64,000 bases of DNA from Saccharopolyspora soli (GTDB lineage: Bacteria; Actinomycetota; Actinomycetes; Mycobacteriales; Pseudonocardiaceae). Position 1 is the first letter of the stretch, and each line of letters begins with the position of its first letter. The stretch is from positions 1 through 64,000 of the forward strand of contig NZ_JALBWV010000015.1 in assembly GCF_022678645.1 (NCBI RefSeq), written 5' to 3'. The position numbers and the translations under genes are program-made. The notes beneath the pieces are model-generated. The model was given only the letters and a program-made list of their open reading frames with translations. It was not told the origin of the DNA and searched no databases. Positions 1 to 9,611 of this stretch are shown in pieces.

Positions 1-77
<77 letters not shown>

Positions 78-949
78 ACGACGGCAAGCGCCGCGGGCAC
101 ACACCGCATGCTCAGCGGGAGCCTGGCTTGCGGCTCGCCGTCCGCGTAGGCCAGCCAGCCGTTCTCGCCGCCCAACCGCACCCGCTGCGCCCGCAGCGTG
201 CAAACCGCTGGGTGCTCGACGTGCCTACCGGCCCGCAGCGTCGGCAGCATCCGCGCCAGATCGCGCCGGGACACCTCGCCGACCACGGTCAGGTCGAAGA
301 AACCGTCGCCCGCGTCCGCGTCCGGGCAGATCGGAATGCCGCCGCCGTAGCAGGCCGTGTTGCCGACCGCGACCAGCGTGGCGTCCAGCTCGGTGGTGCC
401 CGACTCGGTCTCCACCCGCAACGGCATCGCGCGCAACCCCACCAGCTCGCGCACCACCGCCAGGTCGTACCTGCGCTTCCCGCGCGGCCACCACATCCGG
501 TTCGCCCGCGCGTTGACCCGCGAATCGAACCCGGCGCACAGGACCGTCGCGAACCACCCCGCACCGGCGACCTTGCCGAGATCGATGCGGCGGCGCTGGT
601 CCGTGCGCAGCGCCCGCGCCACGGCGCGCGACGCGGCGATCGGGTCTAGCGGAACACCGAGCCCGCGGGCGAGGTCGTTACCGGTCCCCGCTGGGATCAG
701 GGCCAGCGCCGTCTCCGACTCCGCGCACGCCTGCACCGCCAGATGCGCGGCCCCGTCACCGCCGACCACCGCGAGCACGTCAGCTCCGTCGGCCACCGCG
801 CGCTTCGCCGCGTCGGAGGTGCCGCCGGAATCCGTGGCGACCACCGTTCGCACGTCGCAGGCAGCACGGAGCTGGCCGACGAGTTCGCCAGCGAACTTCG
901 CGGAGAGCCCACCACCGGCCGCGGGATTGATCACCAGGACACAGCGCAC
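78..949 (-). CDS. Diacylglycerol kinase family lipid kinase (3' truncated)
   Basis: About 290 codons are visible from a GTG start preceded by GAGGA nine bases upstream; the end runs into the poly-C tract, so the C-terminus is missing. The N-terminus reads VRCVLVINPAAGGG, followed by the nucleotide-binding motif VGGDGAAH near residue 58 (family consensus GGDGT, here Ala for Thr) and PAGTGNDLARGLGV, a family signature. Such enzymes phosphorylate diacylglycerol or related lipids at the cytoplasmic face of the membrane. It lies 43 bases downstream of tatC on the same strand and may be co-transcribed with it. Exact lipid substrate is unknown. Confidence 0.85.
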
Positions 950-992
950 GACGCAGCATCCTCGTCCACCCGACCCCGGATTGGCCAGCGGA

Positions 993-1949
993 TCAGGTGA
1001 CGTCGTCGTGCTGCTTCGGACTCGGCGAAGGCGTCGGGTCCAGTTCGGAGGCCCGGTAGTCGATCTTCGACGCCTCGTCCAGCCCCAGACCGTCCAGACC
1101 CTGGTCCGCGAGCTTCTTGGCCTTGCGCTTGTCGTTGGCCCGGCAAATGGCCAACGCGATGCCGAACAGCACCGACAGCGCCGCGGCCAGCGCCAGCATC
1201 GAGAACGGGTCCTGCCCCGGCGTGGCGACCGCGGCGAACACGAACAGCGCGAACACCAGGCCCCGCCACCAGCTCTTCAGCTTGGCGTAGCTGACGATCC
1301 CGGCCAGGTTGAGCATCACCAGGACCAACGGCAGCTCGAAGCTGACGCCGAAGATCAGCAGCAGGAGCAGCATGAAGTTGATGTACTTGCCACCGGTGAA
1401 CGCGGAGAAGAAGGCATCCCCGCCGAACCCGGACATGAAGGTCAACGCCTCCGGCAGCACGAAGTACGCCAGCACGGCGCCCGCGATGAACAGGATGGTC
1501 GCGAAGAACACGAACGTCCGGGCGAACTTGCGTTCCTTGTCGTACAGCCCCGGCGTGATGAACGCCCACAGCTGGTACAGCCACACCGGGCTGAACAGCA
1601 CCGCGCCAACCGACAGACCGACCTTCAGCGTCAGCATGAAGATCTCGAACGGCTCGGTCTGCAACAGCTGGCAACGGCCGTTCGGGCTCAGCCGCTGTTC
1701 AACGGGCAACTGGCAGTACGGCCCCAGCAGGAGGTCGCTGAGGGTGGGCAGCCCGAAGGGAGCGTAGGTGAACCAAATGAACCCGAAGATGCCGCCGATG
1801 ACCACCGCCGTGATCGCCACGCCCAACCGGTACCGCAACTCGTAGAGGTGGTCGACGAGCGTCATCGTGCCGTCTGGGTTGTGCCTGCGTCCCCACCGGC
1901 GACGGCCCTTGCGGAACGGGTTCAGGCGACGCAGTGCGCTGGCACCCAC
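993..1949 (-). CDS. tatC: Sec-independent protein translocase TatC
   Basis: 318 aa polytopic membrane protein, the receptor subunit of the twin-arginine translocase that exports folded proteins. Six hydrophobic segments are visible. Family landmarks include MTLVDHLYELRYRL near residue 29 (conserved N-terminal cytoplasmic signature with the HLxELR core), FTPGLYxxER-like AFITPGLYDKERKF, and the FELPLVLVML segment. The basic N-terminal 28 residues precede the usual start of the family, so translation could also begin at the internal Met of MTLVDHL. The C-terminus is a charged, proline-rich tail. It lies 19 bases downstream of tatA and is likely in one transcript with it. Confidence 0.96.
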   Translation of the reverse strand: MGASALRRLNPFRKGRRRWGRRHNPDGTMTLVDHLYELRYRLGVAITAVVIGGIFGFIWFTYAPFGLPTLSDLLLGPYCQLPVEQRLSPNGRCQLLQTEPFEIFMLTLKVGLSVGAVLFSPVWLYQLWAFITPGLYDKERKFARTFVFFATILFIAGAVLAYFVLPEALTFMSGFGGDAFFSAFTGGKYINFMLLLLLIFGVSFELPLVLVMLNLAGIVSYAKLKSWWRGLVFALFVFAAVATPGQDPFSMLALAAALSVLFGIALAICRANDKRKAKKLADQGLDGLGLDEASKIDYRASELDPTPSPSPKQHDDVT

Positions 1950-1968
1950 CGTGTTGTCCCGTCCTCAG

Positions 1969-2241
1969 TCAGTTCTTGGACTCGTTGCGCTGCTTGTCCT
2001 CGACCGGCGACGTGACCGGGGGCGGGCTCGGCTCGCCAGCAGTCAGCTCCGGCTTCTGCTCCTTCTCGGAGTGCGCCTTCTTCGCCGCTTCCTCGTCGGC
2101 CTTCATGCCGCGCGCCTCGGCCTTGAACACGCGTGCGGACTGGCCGAGCGAGCGGGCCATCTGCGGAAGCTTGGTGGCACCGAAGAGCAGCACCAAGACC
2201 AAGACGATGAGAATTAGCTCCCAGCCACCTGGCAAACCCAT
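1969..2241 (-). CDS. tatA: Twin-arginine translocase subunit TatA
   Basis: 90 aa. One N-terminal transmembrane helix (WELILIVLVLVLLFGATKLP) is followed by the conserved FGATKLPQMARSLG hinge and an amphipathic helix, then an acidic/charged, disordered tail. This is the pore-forming TatA/E type subunit. The tail is rich in Glu, Lys and Pro as in actinobacterial TatA. Gene order pafC - small membrane protein - tatA - tatC matches the conserved actinobacterial arrangement. Confidence 0.96.
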   Translation of the reverse strand: MGLPGGWELILIVLVLVLLFGATKLPQMARSLGQSARVFKAEARGMKADEEAAKKAHSEKEQKPELTAGEPSPPPVTSPVEDKQRNESKN

Positions 2242-2319
2242 CCGTGCACAACCTTTCGTGATGTTCCTGCAGGCGCAATGGTACGCGCGGCAGGGGTCGA
2301 CAAATAGGGCCGTTGCGCG

Positions 2320-2529
2320 TCACCGGTGGCGACGTTCGGAGAACGCCACCTTCAAACCGGCCACCCGCGCCTTCACCAGGCCGCTGCGGTCGCCGAGGTC
2401 GTGGGCGACCTGTCGCTGCACGGCTTTGAACCGGCGGAGTTCCCGGAACAGTCGCAACAGCAGCAGCGCGAGCAGGACCAAGCCCACGGCCAGCAGCACA
2501 AGACTCCACACGTACGGCACGTCGATCAC
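2320..2529 (-). CDS. Small single-pass membrane protein of unknown function
   Basis: I choose the GTG start that gives VIDVPYVWSLVLLAVG, 10 bases after the pafC stop codon; a longer reading frame with an upstream ATG would overlap pafC and adds non-membrane sequence. The resulting protein is about 69 aa: one N-terminal transmembrane helix (VWSLVLLAVGLVLLALLLLRL) then a very basic amphipathic region with many Arg/Lys (LFRELRRFKAVQRQVAHDL). I do not recognise a named family; small membrane proteins at this pafC-tatA position are usual in actinobacteria. Tight spacing suggests a pafBC-tatAC transcript. Confidence 0.75.
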   Translation of the reverse strand: MIDVPYVWSLVLLAVGLVLLALLLLRLFRELRRFKAVQRQVAHDLGDRSGLVKARVAGLKVAFSERRHR

Positions 2530-2539
2530 CGTATCCCGC

Positions 2540-3511
2540 TCAGGTGGACGGCAGGTGACGCGCCCGTGCCAATGCGTCTTCTGCTCGTTGACGCACGTCA
2601 CAGGCCAGCTCCGGCGGGCTGATCACCCGAACCTGGCCGCCCAGCCCCAGCAGCAGCCGGGTCATCCAGGACTGGTCCGAATACCGCATCCGCACCCTGG
2701 CCCGTCCCTGCGGCAACTCGACCAGCTCGTCCACCTGGTAGTACTCGGCAACCCAGCGCACGTCCGGTGCCAGCTCCAGCTCCGCGACGGACTGGTCGGG
2801 CGTCGGCTGGAACAGCCCGGCCGAGACATCGGTGGGTTCGGCTTCCGAAGGCGGTTGCGCGGCCTCGTCCAGCACCGCGACGTCGTCGATGCGGTCCAGC
2901 CGGAACAGCCGCACCCCGGACGCGCTGCGGCACCACGCCTCCAGGTAGCTGCGCCCGTCGATGAGCAGCAACCGCATCGGATCCACGATCCGCTCGCTGA
3001 TCTCGTCGCGGGACGGGGTGTAGTACCGCATCCGCAGCGCCTTGCGGCGGGTCGTCGCGTCCTGCACCGCCGAGCGCACCCCGGATGGCACCCCGCCTTC
3101 CCGGCCTTCCAAGCCGACGACCACGCCCGCCGGGCGGGCCTGCCCGACCGCGTCCTCCACCTTCGCCAGCGTGCGCTGCACCGCGTCGGTGTCGGCGATC
3201 CCCGGCGTGTCGGCCAGCGCCCGCAGGGCCACCAGCAGCGCGGTCGCCTCGGACGCGGTCAGCCGCAGCGGTCGGCGCATGCCCGCGTCGTAGGTGACGG
3301 TGATCGAATCGCTCTCGAAGGACAGGTCGATCAGGTCACCGGGTCCGTAGCCCGGCAGCCCGCACATCCACAGCAGTTCGAGGTCCTTGCGCAGCTGCTG
3401 CTCGCCGACCCCGAAATCCGCCGCCGCGTCGGCGATCGGGATCCCGGGACGGCTCAGCAGGTACGGCACCAGCGCCAGCAACCTGGGCAGCCGTTCGGTA
3501 GCGCTCGTCAT
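2540..3511 (-). CDS. pafC: Helix-turn-helix WYL-domain transcriptional regulator PafC
   Basis: 323 aa. The N-terminus (MTSATERLPRLLALVPYLLS) leads into a winged helix-turn-helix, followed by a WYL domain (GRSYLEAWCRSASGVRLFRLDRI) and a C-terminal WCX-type region. PafB and PafC together form the PafBC activator of the mycobacterial LexA-independent DNA damage response; the WYL domain is thought to sense ligand, probably single-stranded DNA. The start ATG overlaps the pafB stop (ATGA), indicating translational coupling and a 1:1 product ratio. Despite the name it is a transcription factor, not part of the proteasome. Confidence 0.93.
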   Translation of the reverse strand: MTSATERLPRLLALVPYLLSRPGIPIADAAADFGVGEQQLRKDLELLWMCGLPGYGPGDLIDLSFESDSITVTYDAGMRRPLRLTASEATALLVALRALADTPGIADTDAVQRTLAKVEDAVGQARPAGVVVGLEGREGGVPSGVRSAVQDATTRRKALRMRYYTPSRDEISERIVDPMRLLLIDGRSYLEAWCRSASGVRLFRLDRIDDVAVLDEAAQPPSEAEPTDVSAGLFQPTPDQSVAELELAPDVRWVAEYYQVDELVELPQGRARVRMRYSDQSWMTRLLLGLGGQVRVISPPELACDVRQRAEDALARARHLPST

Positions 3512-4485
3512 GAGGCCCCCCGGTCGACGACGTCCAGGTGGAGCTCGTGCACCGTCTTGCGCAGCGTGTCCGGCTCCAGCACCACGACGTCCGGCCCGTA
3601 CCCGGCGATCCAGCTCGCCGCCGACTCCGGGTAGATCAGCTCCAGTTCCAGCACGTCGCCCGGATCGCCGCCCAGCTGCATGGTGTCCACGACGGTCGCC
3701 TTGCGCCGCAGGCCCTGCGCCCGACCGGCCGCCACCCACACCCTGGCGGGCGTGCGGGGCGGGGGCTCGCGCTGCTCGCCCGCCACGAACCGCAGCAGGT
3801 CGGTGTCCGGCGGTCGCTGCACCTGCCCGGCGGCTCCCACCGTCCGAACCTGCCCCAGGATCCGGGACAGCCGGAAGCAGCGGGGCGCCTGCCGGTCGCG
3901 GTCGTGCCCGACCACGTACCACCGGCCCCGCCAGGACACCACGCCCCACGGTTCGACGGTGCGGCGATGCACTTCCGGGCTGCTCGGGCGCCGGTAGTCG
4001 AACTCCACCACGCGACCGGACTGCACCGCTGCCAGCAGCGGCGCGAACGCGGGCTCGCTGGTGCGCACCTTGGGTTCGACGGCAGCCGAGGAGCGTTCGT
4101 CGACGTCCACCCCCGCGGCACGCAGCTTCAGCAGCGCCCCGCGGGCAGCCGCGGTGAACTCCGGCGAATCCCACAGCCGCACCGCCAAGGCGACCGCGGC
4201 GGCTTCGTCGGGTTCCAGGTCGATGTCGCCGAGTTCGTAGTCGCGGCGGGCGATGCGGTATCCGTCGGCCGCGTCGAACGCCGAGTTCCGCCCGGTCTCC
4301 AGCGGGATCCCCAGATCGCGCAGCTCGGCCTTGTCGCGTTCGAAGGTTCGGAAGAACGCCTCGCTGGTGGGCGCGTCGGCATAGCCCGGCACGATCGCCC
4401 GGATCCGCTCCGCGGTGAGGTACTGGCGCGTCGACAGCAGGCACAGCACCAGGTTCACCAAGCGTTCAGCACGCACAGTGGCCAC
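3508..4485 (-). CDS. pafB: Helix-turn-helix WYL-domain transcriptional regulator PafB
   Basis: 325 aa, paralogous to PafC. N-terminal HTH segment MATVRAERLVNLVLCLLSTR and ERIRAIVPGYADAPTSEAFF, then WYL domain with VSWRGRWYVVGHDRDR and FRLSRILGQVRT, and a C-terminal WCX region. It acts with PafC to activate DNA-damage genes. Transcription starts in the 305-base gap shared with a divergently oriented SDR gene. In mycobacteria pafA lies directly upstream in the same operon; here the SDR gene breaks that linkage, so pafBC must use their own promoter. Confidence 0.93.
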   Translation of the reverse strand: MATVRAERLVNLVLCLLSTRQYLTAERIRAIVPGYADAPTSEAFFRTFERDKAELRDLGIPLETGRNSAFDAADGYRIARRDYELGDIDLEPDEAAAVALAVRLWDSPEFTAAARGALLKLRAAGVDVDERSSAAVEPKVRTSEPAFAPLLAAVQSGRVVEFDYRRPSSPEVHRRTVEPWGVVSWRGRWYVVGHDRDRQAPRCFRLSRILGQVRTVGAAGQVQRPPDTDLLRFVAGEQREPPPRTPARVWVAAGRAQGLRRKATVVDTMQLGGDPGDVLELELIYPESAASWIAGYGPDVVVLEPDTLRKTVHELHLDVVDRGAS

Positions 4486-4790
4486 TTCGAAACTCTAGCT
4501 CCGCAGTATTCGATCATGTGTTTGGGTCGGGACCCATCATCCCTAGTGGTGCGGGGTGAGACCACTGTGGCGCGCCGAGCGCGGCCAAATCCGACCGAAA
4601 CCTGGTGTTCGAATCCCGCGAGGATCGGACTCGGCTCCGGCGCTTCGCGCTCCGACACACCGAAGCGAGCCGGATTTCCCGGCCGATCCAGCCGAATGCC
4701 CTTGTCGCGGCATGTATTTTGATCGGCACTGAAGATATCGCGGAGATGAAGAATGTTCATGTGCCGCCCGCGCCTTCCTAGGCTGGCGGC
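4486..4790. promoter_or_regulatory. Divergent promoter region between pafB and SDR gene
   Basis: 305 bases without a gene. It contains two short inverted repeats, AGTGGT/ACCACT separated by 10 bases at about 4554-4575 and GGGT/ACCC at about 4526-4537. Either could be an operator, but no known consensus is matched. The pafB leader and the SDR leader both lie here. No conserved RNA or small gene is evident. Confidence 0.4.
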
Positions 4791-5492
4791 ATGTCCGATC
4801 CCGTCATGTTGATCACCGGCGCATCGCGCGGCATCGGCGCGGCCACCGCGCGGGTCGCCGCCGCGGCCGGTTACCGCCTGGCCCTGCTGGCCCGTTCCGC
4901 CGATGCCCTGACCGCTCTGGTCGACGAAATAGGCGCCGCGAAGGCGCTCGCCCTGCCCTGCGACATCACCAGCTGGCCCGACCTCACCGCCATCGTCCAG
5001 CAGGTCGAAGACCACTTCGGACGCCTGGACGTGGCCTTCGCCAACGCCGCGATGAGCGTGCCGTCGTCGTTCCTCGGCACCAGCGGCGCGGAACCCGAGA
5101 AGTGGCGCGACATGGTCCTGACCAATGTCTACGGCGCCGCCATCACCGCCCGAGCGGTGCTACCGGCGCTGACCCGCACCAAGGGCCACCTGCTGCTGAC
5201 CGGCTCGAACGCCGGGCGCGGCATCCGCCCCGGAAACCTCTACTCGGCGACCAAGTGGGCGGTGACCGGCATGGCGCAGAACATCCGCGCGGAGTGCGTC
5301 GGCACCGGCGTCCGAGTGACCCTGATCCAACCGGGCATGGTCGAAACCGAAATGACCGCAGCCACCCTGGATGTCCCCAAACTCCACCCGGAAGACATCG
5401 CCAACGCAGTCCTCTACGCCGTCAACCAACCCCCCACGGTCGACGTCAACGAACTGACCATCCGCCCCACCGGCCAACACCCGAACCGCTGA
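4791..5492 (+). CDS. Short-chain dehydrogenase/reductase
   Basis: 233 aa, a classical SDR of usual length. The cofactor motif TGASRGIG is at residues 9-16, the structural NAG motif appears as NAA near residue 83, and the catalytic Ser-Tyr-Lys set is seen as LTGSNAG and YSATK. The residues after the second beta-strand (LLARSADAL, Arg) favour NADPH. Substrate cannot be read from sequence. It stands alone on the plus strand between pafB and pafA, which are otherwise adjacent in relatives, so it is an inserted gene. A family-2 hairpin follows its stop codon. Confidence 0.9.
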   Translation: MSDPVMLITGASRGIGAATARVAAAAGYRLALLARSADALTALVDEIGAAKALALPCDITSWPDLTAIVQQVEDHFGRLDVAFANAAMSVPSSFLGTSGAEPEKWRDMVLTNVYGAAITARAVLPALTRTKGHLLLTGSNAGRGIRPGNLYSATKWAVTGMAQNIRAECVGTGVRVTLIQPGMVETEMTAATLDVPKLHPEDIANAVLYAVNQPPTVDVNELTIRPTGQHPNR

Positions 5493-5504
5493 TTCGTTCG
5501 AGGC

Positions 5505-5547
5505 GAGGGGCACCTGTGACCCAGTAAGTTGGTCACAGGTGCCCCTC
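5505..5547. terminator. RF2 hairpin copy 1, between convergent SDR and pafA
   Basis: A perfect 17-bp inverted repeat with arms GAGGGGCACCTGTGACC and its complement flanks the nine-base loop CAGTAAGTT. It lies between two genes that converge, with only short T content after it on the plus strand. It is one of four related hairpins in the window, all at convergent junctions, so I infer a bidirectional terminator or mRNA 3'-end element. Confidence 0.75.
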
Positions 5548-5575
5548 ACTTTTCACTCGATCGAGTGATTTGCGG

Positions 5576-6934
5576 TCAGAGGGAGCTGATCAGGCGCTCC
5601 ACCCGCTCGTCCACCGCTCGGAACGGGTCCTTGCACAGCACCGTGCGCTGGGCCTGGTCGTTGAGCTTGAGGTGCACCCAGTCGACCGTGAAGTCCCGGC
5701 CCGCGGCCTGCGCGGCGGCGATGAAGTCACCGCGCAGCTTGGCCCGGGTGCTCTGCGGCGGGGTGTCCTTGGCCGCCTCGATCTCGCCGTCCTCGGTGGC
5801 CCGGTCCACCAGGTCCTTGCGCTGCAGCATGTCGAACAGCCCGCGACCCCGGCGGATGTCGTGGTAGGCGAGGTCGAGCTGGGCGATGCGCGGGCTGGAC
5901 AGCTCCAGGCCGTGCTTGTTGCGGTAGCGCTCCAGCAGCCGGTGCTTGATCGCCCAGTCGATCTCCCGGTCGATCAGCGAGTACTCCTGCTGCTCGATCG
6001 CCTCCAGCGTCCGGCCCCACAGCTCCAGGATGCGTTCGGTCATCGGGTCCGAACCGCGCCGCGCCACGTGGTCGACCGCCCTGCCGTAGTACTCCCGCTG
6101 GATGTCCAGCGCGGACGCCTCCCGGCCACCGGCCAACCGGACCGTGCGCCGCCCGGTGAGGTCGTGGCTGATCTCCCGGATGGCGCGGATCGGGTTGTCC
6201 AGGCTGAAGTCCCGGAACTGCACGCCCTGCTCGACCATCTCCAGCACCAGGTTCGCCGAGCCGACTTTGAGCAGCGTGGTGACCTCGGACATGTTGGAGT
6301 CGCCGACGATGACGTGCAGTCGGCGGTACCGCTCGGCGTCGGCGTGCGGTTCGTCGCGGGTGTTGATGATCGGCCGCGACCGCGTCGTCGCGCTGGAGAC
6401 GCCTTCCCAGATGTGCTCGGCGCGCTGCGACAGGCAGTACACCGCGCCGCGCGGCGTCTGCAACACCTTCCCGGCACCGCAGATGAGCTGGCGGGTCACC
6501 AGGAACGGCAGCAGGACGTCCGCGATCCGGGAGAACTCCCCGGACCGGCCGACCAAGTAGTTCTCGTGGCAGCCGTAGGAGTTGCCCGCCGAGTCGGTGT
6601 TGTTCTTGAACAGGAAGATGTCGCCACCGATGCCCTCGTCGGACAGTCGGCGTTCAGCGTCGATGAGCAGGTCCTCCAGGATCCGCTCGCCTGCTTTGTC
6701 GTGGGTGACGAGCTGGACGAGGTCGTCGCATTCGGCCGTGGCGTACTCGGGGTGCGAGCCCACGTCGAGGTAGAGCCGGGCCCCGTTGCGCAGGAAGACG
6801 TTCGACGACCTTCCCCACGACACGACCCGCCGGAACAGGTACCTGGCCACCTCGTCCGGGGACAGTCGACGCTGCCCGTGGAACGTGCAGGTGACCCCGA
6901 ACTCGGTTTCGATGCCGAAGATCCGCCGCTGCAT
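5576..6934 (-). CDS. pafA: Pup--protein ligase PafA
   Basis: 452 aa, the usual length. PafA phosphorylates the C-terminal Glu of Pup with ATP and joins it to lysine side chains of target proteins, marking them for the proteasome. The N-terminal [13 protein letters not shown] carries the metal-binding Glu of the glutamine-synthetase-like fold; [17 protein letters not shown] contains the catalytic Asp at residue 57; further conserved stretches are [20 protein letters not shown] and [20 protein letters not shown]. It lacks the extra loop seen in Dop before the catalytic Asp, which separates ligase from deamidase. Its promoter region (about 60 bases) is shared with a divergent lipid phosphatase-kinase gene. 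Confidence 0.97.
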   Translation of the reverse strand: MQRRIFGIETEFGVTCTFHGQRRLSPDEVARYLFRRVVSWGRSSNVFLRNGARLYLDVGSHPEYATAECDDLVQLVTHDKAGERILEDLLIDAERRLSDEGIGGDIFLFKNNTDSAGNSYGCHENYLVGRSGEFSRIADVLLPFLVTRQLICGAGKVLQTPRGAVYCLSQRAEHIWEGVSSATTRSRPIINTRDEPHADAERYRRLHVIVGDSNMSEVTTLLKVGSANLVLEMVEQGVQFRDFSLDNPIRAIREISHDLTGRRTVRLAGGREASALDIQREYYGRAVDHVARRGSDPMTERILELWGRTLEAIEQQEYSLIDREIDWAIKHRLLERYRNKHGLELSSPRIAQLDLAYHDIRRGRGLFDMLQRKDLVDRATEDGEIEAAKDTPPQSTRAKLRGDFIAAAQAAGRDFTVDWVHLKLNDQAQRTVLCKDPFRAVDERVERLISSL

Positions 6935-6993
6935 GCCTCCACACTAGGCGCAAACACCGGTCCTCGGCGGTCCGCCGTTCGGGCACCGGTAGC

Positions 6994-8484
6994 GTGTTCC
7001 ACGTGCTGGACCGGTTGCACCGCGTCATCAGCGGCGTCGGCAAGACCGACCGCGACCTGGCCATGCGCAGCGCGCGAATGCCGCGAACGACCGCCGACGT
7101 GGCACTGAGGGTGCTCGGCAACGCGGCCAACCACAGCATGTTGTGGCTGACCGCTGCGGCGGTCCTGGGCTTGCGCAGCGGCAGCACCCGTCGTGCAGCC
7201 ATCCGGGGAATCGCGGCCATCGCCTGCGCCAGCGCGGTCACGAATTTGCTGGGCAAACCGTTGCTGCCGCGCCGCCGACCGCCCGCCGAACTCGTCGCCT
7301 CGCACCGCAGGTTGACCGAGCCTCCGATGTCGTCGTCGTTCCCGTCCGGGCACGCCGCGTCGGCCGCAGCGTTCGCCACTGCCGTAACCATGGAATCTCC
7401 GGTCACCGGTGCGATCATCGCGCCGATCGCCGCCGCGGTCGCTTATTCGCGGGTGCACACGGGCGTGCACTGGCCCAGCGATGTGGTGTGCGGCGCCGCG
7501 TTGGGCGCCGGGATGGCCTGGGCGACCCGGCGGTGGTGGCCGGTGCGCCCGGCCGAGCAGGCCGCCTACGCCAGCCCGGCGCAGCTCCCGGCGCTGCCCG
7601 ACGGGGCGGGGCTCGCGGTGCTGGTCAACCCGGAGGCCGGGGACGGCACGCTGGTTCCGGAGAAGTGGATCACCCAGCACTGGCCCGCAGCGAAGGTCGT
7701 CTACCCCGCCTCGACCGGTGATCTCGCCACCGAGATCGACCGGCTGGCGACTGCGAACTCGGTGCGTGCCCTCGGGGTGGCCGGTGGTGACGGCACGGTC
7801 GCGACGGTCGCCGCGGTCGCCGCCCGGCACCGCATTCCGCTGGCGGTGCTACCCACCGGCACGTTGAACCACTTCGCCACGGACCTGGGCATTCCGGGGG
7901 CGACGCCGGTGATCGACGCGGTGCGCCACGGCCGGGGGTGCACGGTGGACCTCGGCACCGCACGCGTCGACGGCCACCCGATCCGCTGGTTCCTCAACAC
8001 CGCCAGCCTCGGCGGTTACCCGGACATGGTGCGGTTCCGGGAGAAGTGGGCGCCGCGCTGGGGCAAGTGGCCCGCTGCCGCGGCGGCCTCGGTCCGGGTG
8101 CTCTACGACTCGACACCGCTGGACCTGGAGATCGCGGGTGTGCGGCACCGGGTGTGGGTGCTGTTCATCGGCAACGGCGCCTACGCGCCGCGCGGATTCG
8201 CCCCGACCTGGCGGCCAAACCTGGACAACGGCCTGCTGGACGTCCGCTACGTCCGCGCCGACACCCGCTTCTCCCGGTTGCGCTTCGTCCTAGCGGCGAT
8301 GGCCGGTGCCCTGAAGCACAGCCGAACCTATGTGGAGCGTTCCTGCCCCGAACTGGAAGTGGTGGTGCACGGCCGCCCGGTCACGGTAGCCACCGACGGC
8401 GAAATCGGCCTCACCGGCAACAAATTCACCTTCGCCGCCCACCAAGACGCCCTACAGGTCTACCGACCATCCACAACGGATTGA
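6994..8484 (+). CDS. PAP2 phosphatase - diacylglycerol kinase fusion protein
   Basis: 496 aa with two enzymes in one chain. Residues about 1-190 form a membrane PAP2 phosphatase with all three motifs: KPLLPRRRPP, SFPSGHA and SRVHTGVHWPSDV. Residues about 205-490 form a lipid-kinase domain with VAGGDGTVATVAA and LPTGTLNHFATDLG. The fusion could dephosphorylate and rephosphorylate lipids, but direction and substrate are not known; bifunctional proteins of this layout occur widely in actinobacteria. The start is GTG, with a second in-frame GTG three codons later. It is divergent from pafA. Downstream lies RF1 copy A and then the convergent prcA. Confidence 0.9.
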   Translation: MFHVLDRLHRVISGVGKTDRDLAMRSARMPRTTADVALRVLGNAANHSMLWLTAAAVLGLRSGSTRRAAIRGIAAIACASAVTNLLGKPLLPRRRPPAELVASHRRLTEPPMSSSFPSGHAASAAAFATAVTMESPVTGAIIAPIAAAVAYSRVHTGVHWPSDVVCGAALGAGMAWATRRWWPVRPAEQAAYASPAQLPALPDGAGLAVLVNPEAGDGTLVPEKWITQHWPAAKVVYPASTGDLATEIDRLATANSVRALGVAGGDGTVATVAAVAARHRIPLAVLPTGTLNHFATDLGIPGATPVIDAVRHGRGCTVDLGTARVDGHPIRWFLNTASLGGYPDMVRFREKWAPRWGKWPAAAAASVRVLYDSTPLDLEIAGVRHRVWVLFIGNGAYAPRGFAPTWRPNLDNGLLDVRYVRADTRFSRLRFVLAAMAGALKHSRTYVERSCPELEVVVHGRPVTVATDGEIGLTGNKFTFAAHQDALQVYRPSTTD

Positions 8485-8497
8485 GGAAGATGCCCGA

Positions 8498-8765
8498 CTC
8501 GTTTTGCGTGGCGGTGCGAGTAGCGGAACCTCAGAGGCATTCTCGACTCCGGGATCCCCGACTTACGTATGACCAATACGCGGCGTCGGGGCTGTCCTCG
8601 CGGGGAGAACCCCAGAAGGGTGGGCACCGTGAACCCGCGGCCGTGCAAGTTGCATAGGTGGGCCAAGCGGCTTCGCCGCTTGCGACGGGACAGGTGCGGG
8701 TCAGTTGCTTGTCGCGGTAGCGGTTCACCGCCGAAAGCGGCTACGCCGCTTGCCTGACGGGACTC
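8498..8765 (+). repeat. RF1 interspersed element, copy A (diverged, compound)
   Basis: Begins with the terminal motif CTCGTTTTGC, then GCGAGTAGCGGAACCTCAGA, the GGGATCCCCGAC core, GTCGGGGCTGTCCTCGCGGG, GCGGCCGTGCAAGTTGCA and the hairpin AAGCGGCTTCGCCGCTT at 8665-8681. A second terminal-type hairpin (AAGCGGC-TAC-GCCGCTT) follows at 8735-8751, as if two copies or a duplicated end are joined. Its variable stem is more eroded than in other copies. It lies between convergent genes. Confidence 0.8.
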
Positions 8766-8798
8766 ACATTGAGCGCACCAACCCGCCGAACTATCCAG

Positions 8799-9548
8799 TC
8801 ACTCGCCGGTTTCCGTCGTGCCTTCGGTGTCTTCCTTGGACTCTTCTTCCGCGTCCGACGACTCCTCTTCTGGGAGCAGGGCTTTGAGGGCTGCTCCCTG
8901 GATTCGGCGGAAGGTGCGGTGCGGGCGGGCTCGGTCGAGGACTGCCACTTCCAACTGGCCCATGCCCAGCTCTCGGGTGCTGTCCCCTCCGGAGGACAGC
9001 GCCTCGATCGCCAGCTTCGCCGCGTCGGCGAGTTCCAGCCCGTCGCTGAAGGAGTCCTTTAGCGTGCTCGCGATCGCGTCGGCTTGGCCGCCCATCACGA
9101 CGTACTGCGGTTCGTCCACGATGGACCCGTCGTAGGTCAGCCGGTACAGCTGGTCGGTTTCAGCCGTGAACCCGACCTCGGCCACGCAGATCTCCACCTC
9201 GAACGGTTTGATCTGCTCGGTGAAGATCGCCCCCAGGTGCTGGGCGTAGGTGTTGGCCAGCGACCGGCCGGTGACGTCCCGGCGGTCGTAGGAATAACCG
9301 CGGACGTCGGCGATGCGCACCCCGGCCACCCGCAGCGCCTCGAACTCGCTGTAGCGGCCGACCGCCGCGAATCCGATGCGGTCGTAGATCTCGGCGACCT
9401 TGTGCAGCGTCGGCGACGGGTTCTCGGCGACGAACAGCACGCCACCGGCGTATTTCAGCACCACCACGCTGCGGCCCCGCGCGATGCCCTTGCGGGCCAA
9501 CTCGGAGCGCTCCCGCATCAACTGCTCGGGAGAGGTGTAGAAGGGCAT
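8799..9548 (-). CDS. prcA: Proteasome alpha subunit PrcA
   Basis: About 249 aa from the ATG giving [18 protein letters not shown], which matches the usual PrcA N-terminus; a GTG two codons upstream is also possible. The alpha subunit builds the outer gating rings of the 20S core. Conserved stretches include [51 protein letters not shown] and [20 protein letters not shown]. The acidic, Glu-rich C-terminus (after [17 protein letters not shown]) is typical. It follows prcB by 63 bases on the same strand. Confidence 0.97.
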   Translation of the reverse strand: MPFYTSPEQLMRERSELARKGIARGRSVVVLKYAGGVLFVAENPSPTLHKVAEIYDRIGFAAVGRYSEFEALRVAGVRIADVRGYSYDRRDVTGRSLANTYAQHLGAIFTEQIKPFEVEICVAEVGFTAETDQLYRLTYDGSIVDEPQYVVMGGQADAIASTLKDSFSDGLELADAAKLAIEALSSGGDSTRELGMGQLEVAVLDRARPHRTFRRIQGAALKALLPEEESSDAEEESKEDTEGTTETGE

Positions 9549-9611
9549 CGTCACGGCTGTGCACTCCTGGTTCGAATCTGCTCGCTCGGGCAGGCGGGAT
9601 CGGGCGCGGCG

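Noticed and set aside
4600-4640. TTCGAATCC motif resembling a tRNA T-loop (also near 9572)
   Set aside because: The flanks do not form the five-base T-stem and no acceptor or anticodon arms can be drawn.
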